From positions 1 to 6,524 of the forward strand of contig JAJYXX010000115.1 in NCBI GenBank assembly GCA_021801545.1: a stretch of DNA of 6,524 nt. Direction: 5' to 3'. Below the pieces are notes generated by a model. That model searched no databases. It saw nothing but the letters and a program-made list of their open reading frames with translations, and was not told where the DNA came from. The DNA comes from Chloroflexota bacterium (lineage in GTDB: Bacteria > Chloroflexota > Limnocylindria > Limnocylindrales > CSP1-4). This document shows positions 1-4,923 of this stretch, one piece after another (position 1 is the stretch's first letter; the number at the start of each line of letters is the position of its first letter). A program made the translations under genes and the position numbers.

Positions 1-374
1 TCGCCGAGCTCCGGTTCGCACTCCTGGGCAACGACGTGGTCTACCTCGGCCCGACCGGGCAGGCTGAAGCGGTCAAGGCGCCCGGGCAGATCGTGCTCAC
101 CTTCGACGTCCCGCTCCAGGAGATTCGAGCCGACCTGGAGGGCCGGATCCGCGAGCTGCGGGCACGCCGGAGGACCGGCACGATCGGCAAGGCGCGAGGA
201 GTGCTCGCCAGCAAAGACCTCATCAGCGGTACGAGGATCACGCCAGGCGCGATCCAGCGGATGCTCGCCTCGGGCTGGAGCGAGCGCGACATCCTCGACG
301 AGTTCCCCGAGCTGGAGAAGGCCGACATCGCGGTCGCCCGTGCCCATGCGAGCCAGACGCGTCGTGCTGGCTGA
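1..374 (+). CDS. DUF433-type antitoxin, 5' end outside the window
   Basis: The reading frame is open from the first complete codon (position 3) to the TGA at 372-374, about 123 residues. The GTG at 36 is therefore probably internal, and the true start lies upstream of the window. The last ~50 residues match the DUF433 pattern: a lead segment GVLASKDLISGTRITPG, then a helical part with the sequence MLASGWSERDILDEFPEL and an alanine-rich final helix. This resembles the family consensus of G-T-R-I-P, a helix, 'G-x-S-x-x-E-I-L-x-x-x-P-x-L' and a closing helix. DUF433 proteins have a small helix-turn-helix-like fold and are commonly encoded just before DUF5615 PIN-like nucleases, where they are taken to be antitoxins. 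That is exactly the neighbour here, with the toxin start codon directly after this stop. The role is inferred from family and context. The N-terminal portion is incomplete and I do not recognise it. Confidence 0.75.
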   Translation, partial: AELRFALLGNDVVYLGPTGQAEAVKAPGQIVLTFDVPLQEIRADLEGRIRELRARRRTGTIGKARGVLASKDLISGTRITPGAIQRMLASGWSERDILDEFPELEKADIAVARAHASQTRRAG

Positions 375-740
375 GTGCGTCGGCCAGTGTGGCTCGTCGA
401 CAACAACGTGCCCCGCAGCGTGACCGACCTGCTTCGCGGCCGAGGAGACGTGGCACTCGAAGTCCGGAGCGTGCTTGGTGCAGACGCCGAGGATTCGGCG
501 ATCGCGGCCTATGCTCGGGCTCGAGGCCTGCGTGTCGTGACCCACGACGCGGCATTTGCGCGCGCGTGCAAGGCCGATCGCATTCCGCACCTGTGGCTCC
601 GCACCTCCGAGCATGAGGATCGGTCCAGGCTGGCTGCTCGGCTCAGGGAGATCAACGCGGCCTTCGCCCGCGGGGTCGTGCGCGTTGCACTCACTCGGGC
701 CGGTAGGCTTCAGATCGAGGAGGCCGAAGCGAGGGGATGA
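375..740 (+). CDS. DUF5615 PIN-like (Mut7-C-type) toxin nuclease
   Basis: This 121-residue protein starts with GTG immediately after the TGA of the DUF433 gene, with no intervening base; GTG at 387 is a possible alternative. The N-terminal motif LVDNNVPRS (D9) corresponds to the family's 'LLDENLP' strand. The middle segment LGADAEDSAIAAYARARG supplies acidic residues D37 and D40. VVTHDAAFA (D58) matches the conserved 'VTHDKDF' motif. These acidic residues are expected to bind metal in a PIN-like RNase fold. N10 stands where many members have Glu, a variation I would check before assuming full activity. After about residue 80 comes a helical tail of about 40 residues (EHEDRSRLAARLREINAAF and beyond), which is less conserved in this family. 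With its upstream partner it forms a putative type II toxin-antitoxin pair. The target RNA is unknown. Confidence 0.78.
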   Translation: MRRPVWLVDNNVPRSVTDLLRGRGDVALEVRSVLGADAEDSAIAAYARARGLRVVTHDAAFARACKADRIPHLWLRTSEHEDRSRLAARLREINAAFARGVVRVALTRAGRLQIEEAEARG

Positions 741-838
741 CGATGTTGGATGACGGTGAGAAGGGCCGAATCGAGCAGGCGAAGGGCCGACCGATGCCCC
801 GGTCGGTGGGCACCCGGCCGCGCCGCGAGGCCCGATGA
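737..838 (+). CDS. possible 33-residue linking ORF (unknown)
   Basis: A short frame begins with an ATG at 737 that overlaps the toxin stop (ATGA, 737-740) and ends at a TGA overlapping the NUDIX start (ATGA, 835-838). A second in-frame ATG at 743 has a good Shine-Dalgarno candidate, GAGGGG at 731-736, six bases upstream. The product would be strongly basic, about a quarter Arg or Lys, with the acidic stretch DDGE near the start. I see no domain. The double overlap and RBS favour translation, if only as a coupling device that hands ribosomes from the toxin to the NUDIX gene. In GC-rich DNA a frame this short can easily arise by chance, so the call is tentative. Confidence 0.28.
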   Translation: MTMLDDGEKGRIEQAKGRPMPRSVGTRPRREAR

Positions 839-1326
839 GCCTTCGGCCGGATCTCGTCGAGTGCTGGGTCTTCCGGGTGCGTGACCCGGGCGGTCTCGAG
901 ATCCTGCTCATCAAGCGTGCCGCCGGGCGGATCTTCCCCGGTCTCTGGCAATGCGTGACCGGTGGGATCGAGCCTGGCGAACGCGTCCCGGCGGCGGCGT
1001 TGCGCGAGGTCGCCGAGGAGACCGGGCTTGGCGACGAGGCGATCGAGGCGTTCTACGACCTCGACCAGGTCGCCTCGTTTTATGACGAGGGAGCCGACGA
1101 CGTCGTCGTCAGCGCGATCTTCGCCGTCCGCGTCCGACCAGACGCCAAGCCGATGCTCTCCCACGAGCACGACGCGTTCCGCTGGCTGCCGCCGGCCGAA
1201 GCGCTCCGGCTCGTGATCTGGCCGTCGTACGCGGAGTCGATCCGGCGGATCCGTGAGCAGCTTCTCGACCCGGAGCTGGCGCCCTGGTTCGAGCTGACCC
1301 GGGCGGGGGAGCGGAAAGCCCGCTGA
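835..1326 (+). CDS. NUDIX hydrolase, NudB-like
   Basis: This 163-residue protein hydrolyses a nucleoside-diphosphate-linked substrate or related pyrophosphate. The Nudix box is complete and canonical at residues 43-65: G43-x5-E49-x7-R57-E58-V59-A60-E61-E62-T63-G64-L65. The glutamates there bind the catalytic metal. The segment LWQCVTGGIEPGE before the box and EHDAFRWLPPAEAL near residues 110-130 recall dihydroneopterin-triphosphate pyrophosphatase (NudB, folate synthesis). That substrate is only a suggestion, because Nudix specificity is hard to read from sequence. ATG835 is the first usable start in this frame after the stop at 757-759. Upstream context is only a weak GAG-like RBS, so coupling to the preceding short ORF is possible. 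The gene converges on the AbrB-VapC pair; 37 bases separate the two stops. Confidence 0.88.
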   Translation: MSLRPDLVECWVFRVRDPGGLEILLIKRAAGRIFPGLWQCVTGGIEPGERVPAAALREVAEETGLGDEAIEAFYDLDQVASFYDEGADDVVVSAIFAVRVRPDAKPMLSHEHDAFRWLPPAEALRLVIWPSYAESIRRIREQLLDPELAPWFELTRAGERKAR

Positions 1327-1336
1327 GGCAGCGGGC
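1318..1336 (-). terminator. hairpin terminator for the minus-strand toxin
   Basis: GCCCGCT and AGCGGGC form a perfect 7-bp stem with a 5-base loop. Read on the minus strand the hairpin is followed by TTTCC, giving a short U tract downstream of the PIN toxin gene that ends at 1364. On the plus strand it includes the last NUDIX codons, with the TGA stop in the stem-loop, and is followed by G-rich sequence. It is therefore a better terminator for the minus strand. The U tract is short, so strength is uncertain. Confidence 0.45.
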
Positions 1337-1363
1337 GGGGGCGAGAACCCGTCGGCGCGGCTC

Positions 1364-1768
1364 TCAGGCGGAGGCGAGCACCTCGACGGAGAGGTCCAGG
1401 CGCAGCCACCGCGCGTCGGTCGTGAGCACTCGTTCGGCCCGGAGGACCTCGGCCGTGGCGATGACAAGCGCGTCCGGCAGTCGCAGGGAGGTCCCGTGCC
1501 GAGCCCGAAGCGCGGCCGCCGAGGCGGCGATGGCGCGGGACGTGGGCTCGATCCGCGCCGGGAGGCCGTCGACGAAGGCATCAACCGCGGCGACGGCCGT
1601 GGCGCCGGCGCGACATGGGGCGACGAGCACTTCGGCGTAGGCCGACGCCGGGAGAACCAGTTCCGTCCCATCGACCAGCGCCGCGGACAGGGCCTGTCGG
1701 GCGGCCTGATGATGAACATCGTTCGTATCGAGGACGGCGATGACGACCCCCGCGTCGAGAACGATCAC
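1364..1768 (-). CDS. vapC: VapC-like PIN-domain ribonuclease toxin
   Basis: This is a 134-residue PIN protein. Its expected four acidic positions are all present: D5 in IVLDAGVVIAVL, E46 in SAYAEVLVA, D99 in LRLPDALVIATA and D118 in VLTTDARW. PIN toxins of this kind cut RNA, often tRNA or rRNA, in a metal-dependent way and are held inactive by the cognate antitoxin. The chosen start is GTG at 1768-1766. It overlaps the antitoxin TGA as GTGA, the same junction as in the other two minus-strand pairs; a GTG at 1774 would add two residues. The longer open frame running up to 2164 is only a shadow of the antitoxin gene. Assignment to PIN is firm. The RNA target cannot be read from the sequence. 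Confidence 0.88.
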   Translation of the reverse strand: MIVLDAGVVIAVLDTNDVHHQAARQALSAALVDGTELVLPASAYAEVLVAPCRAGATAVAAVDAFVDGLPARIEPTSRAIAASAAALRARHGTSLRLPDALVIATAEVLRAERVLTTDARWLRLDLSVEVLASA

Positions 1769-2016
1769 GACCACTCGCCGCGGAGCTCGTCGAGGTACCC
1801 GGCCGGGTACACGCCGGTGAGAGCCCCGGCGAACCGCTCGACCGGATCGCCTTCGCGGATGAAGACGATCTGACCGCGCCCGCGCGCCTCGACCTTCAGG
1901 CGATCGCCGACCTGGAGCCCCGCTTTGGCGAGAGCCTCGGCGGGGATCGTGACCTGGTGCTTGCTGCTGACGCGGGTATAGCCGCGCCGCCGGTCGTGCT
2001 TTACTCGAACACTCAT
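1765..2016 (-). CDS. vapB: AbrB/SpoVT-type (MazE-fold) antitoxin
   Basis: This 83-residue protein carries a swapped-hairpin AbrB domain at about residues 12-55: YTRVSSKHQVTIPAEALAKAGL, then VGDRLKVEARGRGQIVF. The 'S-S-K-x-Q-V-T-I-P' signature is typical of AbrB-like DNA-binding antitoxins. The C-terminal tail (about 56-83, DPVERFAGALTGVYPAGYLDELRGEW) is the part expected to wrap the toxin. ATG2016 is preferred over ATG2046 because a probable -10 box lies between them (2023-2028), and because the AbrB domain then begins at the usual distance from the N terminus. The gene is first in the pair and overlaps the toxin by four bases. By analogy with other AbrB antitoxins it probably represses its own promoter. 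Confidence 0.87.
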   Translation of the reverse strand: MSVRVKHDRRRGYTRVSSKHQVTIPAEALAKAGLQVGDRLKVEARGRGQIVFIREGDPVERFAGALTGVYPAGYLDELRGEWS

Positions 2017-2022
2017 GAGTAA

Positions 2023-2031
2023 AGAATAGCA
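2023..2031 (-). promoter_or_regulatory. extended -10 promoter of the AbrB-VapC pair, probably leaderless
   Basis: On the minus strand the sequence reads TGCTATTCT, an extended -10 (TGn plus TATTCT), and the ATG at 2016 follows six bases later. Transcription would begin at or next to the start codon, giving a leaderless mRNA. No good Shine-Dalgarno site sits at normal spacing; the nearest, AGGTG, is 13 bases away. No convincing -35 is visible, which fits an extended -10 promoter. The surrounding AT content is clearly higher than the rest of the window. Confidence 0.5.
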
Positions 2032-2085
2032 CCTGATCGAGACCATGCGACCAGGTCGCCCCTCGCCGGGACGACCCTGATCGGG

Positions 2086-2118
2086 CGATCCGGCTCGTCG
2101 AGACGATCCGGCTCGTCG
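2086..2118. repeat. tandem 15-bp direct repeat, period 18, in divergent promoter region
   Basis: CGATCCGGCTCGTCG occurs at 2086-2100 and again, identically, at 2104-2118. It lies between the AbrB-VapC promoter and the guaB3 promoter, just upstream of the -10 at 2135. An 18-bp period is close to two helical turns, so the copies could be paired regulator sites. A simple replication-slippage duplication is equally possible. Confidence 0.55.
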
Positions 2119-2131
2119 GCGTGGCCGCCGA

Positions 2132-2140
2132 TGGTAGACT
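2132..2140 (+). promoter_or_regulatory. extended -10 promoter of guaB3
   Basis: TGGTAGACT matches an extended -10 (TGn plus TAGACT) with no recognisable -35. Transcription would begin near 2147, leaving a leader of about 40 bases before the TTG start at 2188. The hexamer is identical to the one proposed for the RHH antitoxin at 4925-4930. If real, it rules out translation from the ATG at 2131, which would lie upstream of the transcript. Confidence 0.4.
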
Positions 2141-2174
2141 CAGCCGCAACCTGCCGACCCCCACGGCGCGCTAG

Positions 2175-2180
2175 AGGAGG
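2175..2180 (+). promoter_or_regulatory. strong Shine-Dalgarno that sets the guaB3 start at TTG
   Basis: AGGAGG, within AGAGGAGGGG at 2173-2182, lies seven bases before the in-frame TTG at 2188. It is the best ribosome-binding site in the window and decides the start of the IMP dehydrogenase-family gene. An ATG start at 2131 would translate through this site. Confidence 0.75.
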
Positions 2181-2187
2181 GGCCGAG

Positions 2188-3390
2188 TTGCTCCACGAGT
2201 CCGACGTCCCGGTCATCCAGTCCGGTGCCCAGTCCGGCGCCGCCCAGCGCCGGATCTTCCGTTCGAAGGTGGACCACCTCCGACCGACCTACGGGTTCGA
2301 GGACGTCTCGCTTGCGCCCGGGATCAACACCGTCGAGCCGAGCGACGTCGATCTTGGCCAGACGTTCGCCGGCATCCCGCTCGCGATCCCGGTCCTCGCG
2401 GCCGCGATGGATGCCGTCGTCGATGCCCGCTTCGCCGGCGCCCTCGCCCGGCTTGGCGGTCTCGCGGTCCTCAATCTCGAGGGCGTCCAGGTCCGTTACG
2501 ACGACCCCGACGCCGTCCTCGCCCGGATCGCCTCCGCCCCCGACGACGAGGTCCAGGAGCTGCTCGCCGAGGCGTACGCCGTCCCGACCCGCGAGGAGCT
2601 GATCGCCCGCCGGATCGAGGAGATTCACGCCGCCGGGTCGCCGGCCGCCGTCGCCGCGACGCCGGCCGCCGCCCGCCGCTTCGGGCCGTTCTGCGCCGAG
2701 CACGGCGCGGACCTCTTCCTCGTCCAGAGCCAGGTGAGCAGCGCCCGTCACCTCGCCACCGGCTACGACCCGCTCGAGCTCGCCGACTTCACCCGGTTCA
2801 TGCCGATCCCGGTCGCGGTCGGCAACACGACGAACGCCGAGGCAGCGTTTGCGCTCATGGAGCAGGGCGCCGCGGCGGTCTTCGTCGGGGTCGGGCCGGG
2901 TGCCGCCTGCACGACCCGCGAGGTGCTCGGGATCGGCGTCCCGCAGGTGACCGCGGTCAGTGACGTTGCGGCCGCCCGTGACGCCTACCTCGCCGAGACC
3001 GGGCGCTACGTCCCGGTCGTTGCCGACGGCGGGATGCGCCGCGGTGGCGAGATCGCCAAGGCGATTGCCGCCGGCGCCGACGCGGTCATGCTCGGCTCGC
3101 CGCTCGCCCGGGCCGAGGAGGCGCCCGGCCGGGGCACGAACTGGGGGATGGCCGCGCCCTCGCCGACGCTCCCGCGCGGGACGCGGATCCGGGTCGGGAC
3201 GGTCGGGACGCTCGAGCGGATCCTCTTCGGGCCGGCCCGCGTCACCGACGGCTCGGAGAACCTGGTGGGCGCCCTCCGCCAGTCGATGGCCGCCCTCGGG
3301 GCGCGGACGATCCGCGAGATGCAGCAGGTCGAGATCGTCTACGCCCCGGCGGTCGTGACCGAGGGCAAGTCCTGGCAGCGAGGACGCTGA
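2188..3390 (+). CDS. guaB3: GuaB3-family IMP dehydrogenase-related protein
   Basis: This is a 400-residue TIM-barrel protein of the IMP dehydrogenase/GMP reductase superfamily. The GuaB3 signature is clear: YGFEDVSLAPG near the N terminus, AAMDAVVD, then GPGAACTTREVLGIGVPQ with the catalytic-type Cys241. Further on are VVADGGM (Asp280, IMP ribose/phosphate contact), GSPLARAEEAPGRG, NWGMAAPSPTLPRG and the late EMQQVEIVYAP. The usual CBS (Bateman) domains are absent. In their place is a helical stretch of about 80 residues (RYDDPDAVLARI to roughly VQSQVSS), as in actinobacterial and cyanobacterial GuaB3. The family is linked to purine nucleotide metabolism; cyanobacterial members have been reported to oxidise IMP to XMP. 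TTG2188 was chosen for the strong RBS. The first ~20 residues are an extension beyond the family core. The gene stands alone, divergent from the AbrB-VapC pair. Confidence 0.92.
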   Translation: MLHESDVPVIQSGAQSGAAQRRIFRSKVDHLRPTYGFEDVSLAPGINTVEPSDVDLGQTFAGIPLAIPVLAAAMDAVVDARFAGALARLGGLAVLNLEGVQVRYDDPDAVLARIASAPDDEVQELLAEAYAVPTREELIARRIEEIHAAGSPAAVAATPAAARRFGPFCAEHGADLFLVQSQVSSARHLATGYDPLELADFTRFMPIPVAVGNTTNAEAAFALMEQGAAAVFVGVGPGAACTTREVLGIGVPQVTAVSDVAAARDAYLAETGRYVPVVADGGMRRGGEIAKAIAAGADAVMLGSPLARAEEAPGRGTNWGMAAPSPTLPRGTRIRVGTVGTLERILFGPARVTDGSENLVGALRQSMAALGARTIREMQQVEIVYAPAVVTEGKSWQRGR

Positions 3391-3501
3391 CCGTCGGAGG
3401 CGGCGAAGAGAAGGAAGGTAGGCCGCGTCCCGGCGCCCGGCGCCTCGTCCGAGCGGCGCCCGGCGCCTCGTCCGAGCGGCGCCCCCTTCTCAGATCCCTC
3501 T
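3391..3501. other. convergent intergenic region
   Basis: Between the guaB3 stop and the minus-strand PIN stop I see no gene. It contains the 23-bp tandem repeat described separately, preceded by a purine-rich stretch (GAAGAGAAGGAAGG) at 3404-3417. Confidence 0.6.
3431..3485. terminator. 23-bp tandem repeat with hairpins between convergent genes
   Basis: A 23-bp unit occurs twice without mismatch (3431-3453 and 3454-3476), and the start of a third copy follows. Each unit contains GGCGCC, which is self-complementary, and CTCG-TC-CGAG, so transcripts from either strand can fold into GC-rich stem-loops. The last copy is followed by CCCCCTTCT on the plus strand, a poor U tract. It sits between guaB3 (stop 3390) and the minus-strand PIN gene (stop 3502), a natural place for a two-way terminator. 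The repeat is certain; terminator function is inferred. Confidence 0.4.
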
Positions 3502-3894
3502 TCAGGCACCCGGCGATGCGACCGGCAGCCCGAGGGCCCGGGCGGCGTCGGCAAGGCGACGGTCGTAGGTGACGATCGCCTCGAGGCCGGACCCGAGCAG
3601 GCCGGCAGAGGCGAGGTGGATCGCGTCGAGGGTGCGCAGCGACGCGGGGTCGATGGCGGCTGCGGCGCCGACCAGGTCCGTGGTCAGTACGATCGTGACC
3701 GGTCGGTCCACTACCTCGTCGACCCGTCGCGGATCGACCCCGGGCCGGCGGCGAGCCGCGCGACGGAGCTCGATGTGGGCGACGATGCTGGTCGCCTGCT
3801 CAGGGTGGTCCGCGAGGTAGACGAGGAGGGCGTCCGATTCGACCTCGGGCGCGACGATCTTCAGCAGGGCCGAGGTGTCGAGGTAGACCGTCAC
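3502..3894 (-). CDS. vapC: VapC-like PIN-domain ribonuclease toxin (Phd partner)
   Basis: This 130-residue PIN protein has all four acidic positions: D6 in VYLDTSALLK, E42 in VAHIELRRA, D90 in RTLDAIHLASA and D111 in VTYDRRLADAA. The YLDTSALLK opening and 'TLDAIHLASA' motif are typical of VapC toxins paired with Phd/YefM antitoxins. The start is GTG at 3894-3892, overlapping the antitoxin stop as GTGA, which implies translational coupling. The predicted activity is Mg-dependent cleavage of a specific RNA, blocked by the antitoxin encoded just upstream. The gene converges with guaB3, with the hairpin repeat region between them. Confidence 0.9.
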   Translation of the reverse strand: MTVYLDTSALLKIVAPEVESDALLVYLADHPEQATSIVAHIELRRAARRRPGVDPRRVDEVVDRPVTIVLTTDLVGAAAAIDPASLRTLDAIHLASAGLLGSGLEAIVTYDRRLADAARALGLPVASPGA

Positions 3895-4223
3895 CGGTCG
3901 TCCTCGTCCCGCATCTCCTGGAGAACCTCCGAGAGCGACGGCCCGGGGCCGATGTCGGGCGGAGGGCCCAGCTCGGCGAGATTGCCGGGCTTGCCCGGGA
4001 TCGCCTTCCCCTCAGCGACGAGACGATCGAGGACGCTCATCTTCTGCGGCGGGAGCGGCGCCAGGCGCGCGACCGGATGCCCGTGTTGGGTCACCTCGAG
4101 CGTCTCGCCGGCTTCGACCCGGCGCAGGTAGACCGACAGGTTCTGGCGCAGCTCGCGCACGCCGACCCGCGCCGGCGTGGCGTGCCGCGGCCGGGCCGGG
4201 TCGTCGGGTGTCTGGTTCGGCAT
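3891..4223 (-). CDS. Phd/YefM-type antitoxin
   Basis: This protein has 110 residues from ATG4223; a GTG at 4232 would add three but lies in the proposed -10 box. The Phd/YefM DNA-binding and dimer domain spans about residues 19-60: RVGVRELRQNLSVYLRRVEAGE, then LEVTQHGHPVARLAPL. This fits the family pattern of 'V-x-E-L-R-x-N-L-x-x-x-L-x-x-V-x-x-G-E' followed by a β-hairpin with G-x-P-V-A. The C-terminal half (about 61-110) includes VLDRLVAEGKAIPGKPG and an acidic end (LSEVLQEMRDEDDR), which should occupy the toxin active site. The ~17-residue proline-rich leader is dispensable-looking. The gene overlaps its toxin by four bases. It lies 45 bases downstream of the previous toxin gene, so both pairs may be partly co-transcribed. 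Confidence 0.9.
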   Translation of the reverse strand: MPNQTPDDPARPRHATPARVGVRELRQNLSVYLRRVEAGETLEVTQHGHPVARLAPLPPQKMSVLDRLVAEGKAIPGKPGNLAELGPPPDIGPGPSLSEVLQEMRDEDDR

Positions 4224-4224
4224 G

Positions 4225-4241
4225 TAGCACACGATAGCACA
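4225..4241. repeat. TAGCACA direct repeats, 10-bp period, candidate Phd operator
   Basis: TAGCACA occurs at 4225-4231 and 4235-4241, exactly 10 bp apart, on one face of the helix. Both copies overlap the -10 region and the proposed transcription start of the Phd antitoxin gene, where an autorepressor would bind. Phd-family operators are often palindromic, so a direct-repeat site would be somewhat atypical. Confidence 0.4.
4231..4239 (-). promoter_or_regulatory. extended -10 promoter of the Phd-VapC pair, probably leaderless
   Basis: The minus strand reads TGCTATCGT (TGn plus TATCGT), seven bases before the ATG at 4223. The GTGCTAT core is the same as in the AbrB-VapC promoter at 2026-2032. 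No Shine-Dalgarno site precedes the ATG, and the position implies a transcript starting at or very near the start codon. No clear -35 was found. Confidence 0.42.
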
Positions 4242-4268
4242 ACGGCAATGAGTAGAGTGCCGTCACGG

Positions 4269-4667
4269 TCAATCTGCCAGCAGGGCGATCCCCGGGATGC
4301 CGTCGAAGCCGCGATCGAAGCTCATGATGGTGTCGACGTCGCGCGTCTGCATCACGGCGACGTGGACGGCGTCCCGCGCCGAGAGCCGCGGCGTGCCGAG
4401 CACCAGGCGGCGGGCGCGCTCGAGGTCCGATTGGTCGATCGGGAAGACCTCGTCTACGACGCCGAGGAGCGCATCGAACGCCGCGTCGATCGCATCCCGC
4501 CGGTCGATCGCGACGTAGCGGTGAAGGATTTCCTGGAGGACCTCGGCATCCGTCACCAATCGGTCGCCGGCCACAAGTGCCGACTCGACGAGCCTCCTGG
4601 CCACCTTCTTATTCGGATGGGATGCCCCGACCAGGTACATCGGGATGTTCGAGTCGACGAAGATCAC
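4269..4667 (-). CDS. vapC: VapC-like PIN-domain ribonuclease toxin (RHH partner)
   Basis: This protein has 132 residues from GTG4667. Acidic active-site positions are D5 (IFVDSNIPMYL), E46 (LQEILHRY; E42 is nearby), D99 (LSARDAVHVAVM) and D118/D122 (SFDRGFDGIPGI). The 'SARDAVHVAVM' and 'SFDRGFDGIPGI' motifs fit a PIN subgroup commonly paired with small RHH antitoxins. The start overlaps the antitoxin stop as GTGA. The longer frame extending upstream to 4940 is the antitoxin gene read in another frame. The protein should be an RNA-cutting toxin neutralised by its RHH partner. It lies directly upstream of the Phd-VapC pair on the same strand. Confidence 0.9.
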   Translation of the reverse strand: MIFVDSNIPMYLVGASHPNKKVARRLVESALVAGDRLVTDAEVLQEILHRYVAIDRRDAIDAAFDALLGVVDEVFPIDQSDLERARRLVLGTPRLSARDAVHVAVMQTRDVDTIMSFDRGFDGIPGIALLAD

Positions 4668-4918
4668 CCCGGCGCACCCCGGGTGTAGCCGCGCTCGATC
4701 TCGTCGAGCATGTCGTCGATGTCCGCCGTGGGGAAGGCGTGGCGTGCCGCTGCGCGAACCGCCTTGAGCTTCGTGCGCACATCCGCGCCGGACTCCGCGT
4801 CGCGTGCCGAGCGCAGCGTCCGGCGCACCCACTCGGCTGTGGTCATCCGGTGCCGTCGGGCGAGCTGCTGGACCTCGCGGAGCTCCTCCTCGTCCAGGAG
4901 GACCTGAAGACGCTTCAT
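4664..4918 (-). CDS. vapB: ribbon-helix-helix antitoxin
   Basis: This 84-residue protein begins with a β-strand, MKRLQVLLDEEEL, then a helix (REVQQLARRHRM) and a second helix (TTAEWVRRTLRSARD). Strand-helix-helix is the arrangement of CopG/Arc-like RHH DNA-binding proteins, which bind DNA as dimers through the N-terminal strand. The rest (about 45-84) includes a basic stretch (RTKLKAVRAAARHAF) and an acidic helix (DIDDMLDEIERGY), the likely toxin-binding part. ATG4918 is supported by the promoter only six bases upstream. Palindromic sequences just upstream (4924-4950) are candidate binding sites for this protein. It is followed by its toxin with a four-base overlap. Confidence 0.88.
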   Translation of the reverse strand: MKRLQVLLDEEELREVQQLARRHRMTTAEWVRRTLRSARDAESGADVRTKLKAVRAAARHAFPTADIDDMLDEIERGYTRGAPG

Positions 4919-4923
4919 GTGAG

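Noticed and set aside
691..1719. 342-codon minus-strand frame across the NUDIX gene
   Set aside because: It is antisense to a gene with a perfect Nudix box and its translation is low-complexity Pro/Arg-rich, as expected of a shadow frame in GC-rich DNA.
1769..2164. N-terminal extension of the AbrB-linked PIN frame (266 codons in total)
   Set aside because: The upstream part is the antitoxin gene in another frame and has no PIN similarity. The GTG at 1768 gives a normal-length toxin.
2140..2751. 203-codon minus-strand frame within guaB3
   Set aside because: It is antisense to a clearly conserved enzyme and has Gly/Asp/Arg-rich composition without any motif.
3431..3485. Possible CRISPR array
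   Set aside because: The repeats are directly tandem with no unique spacers, and no cas genes are seen.
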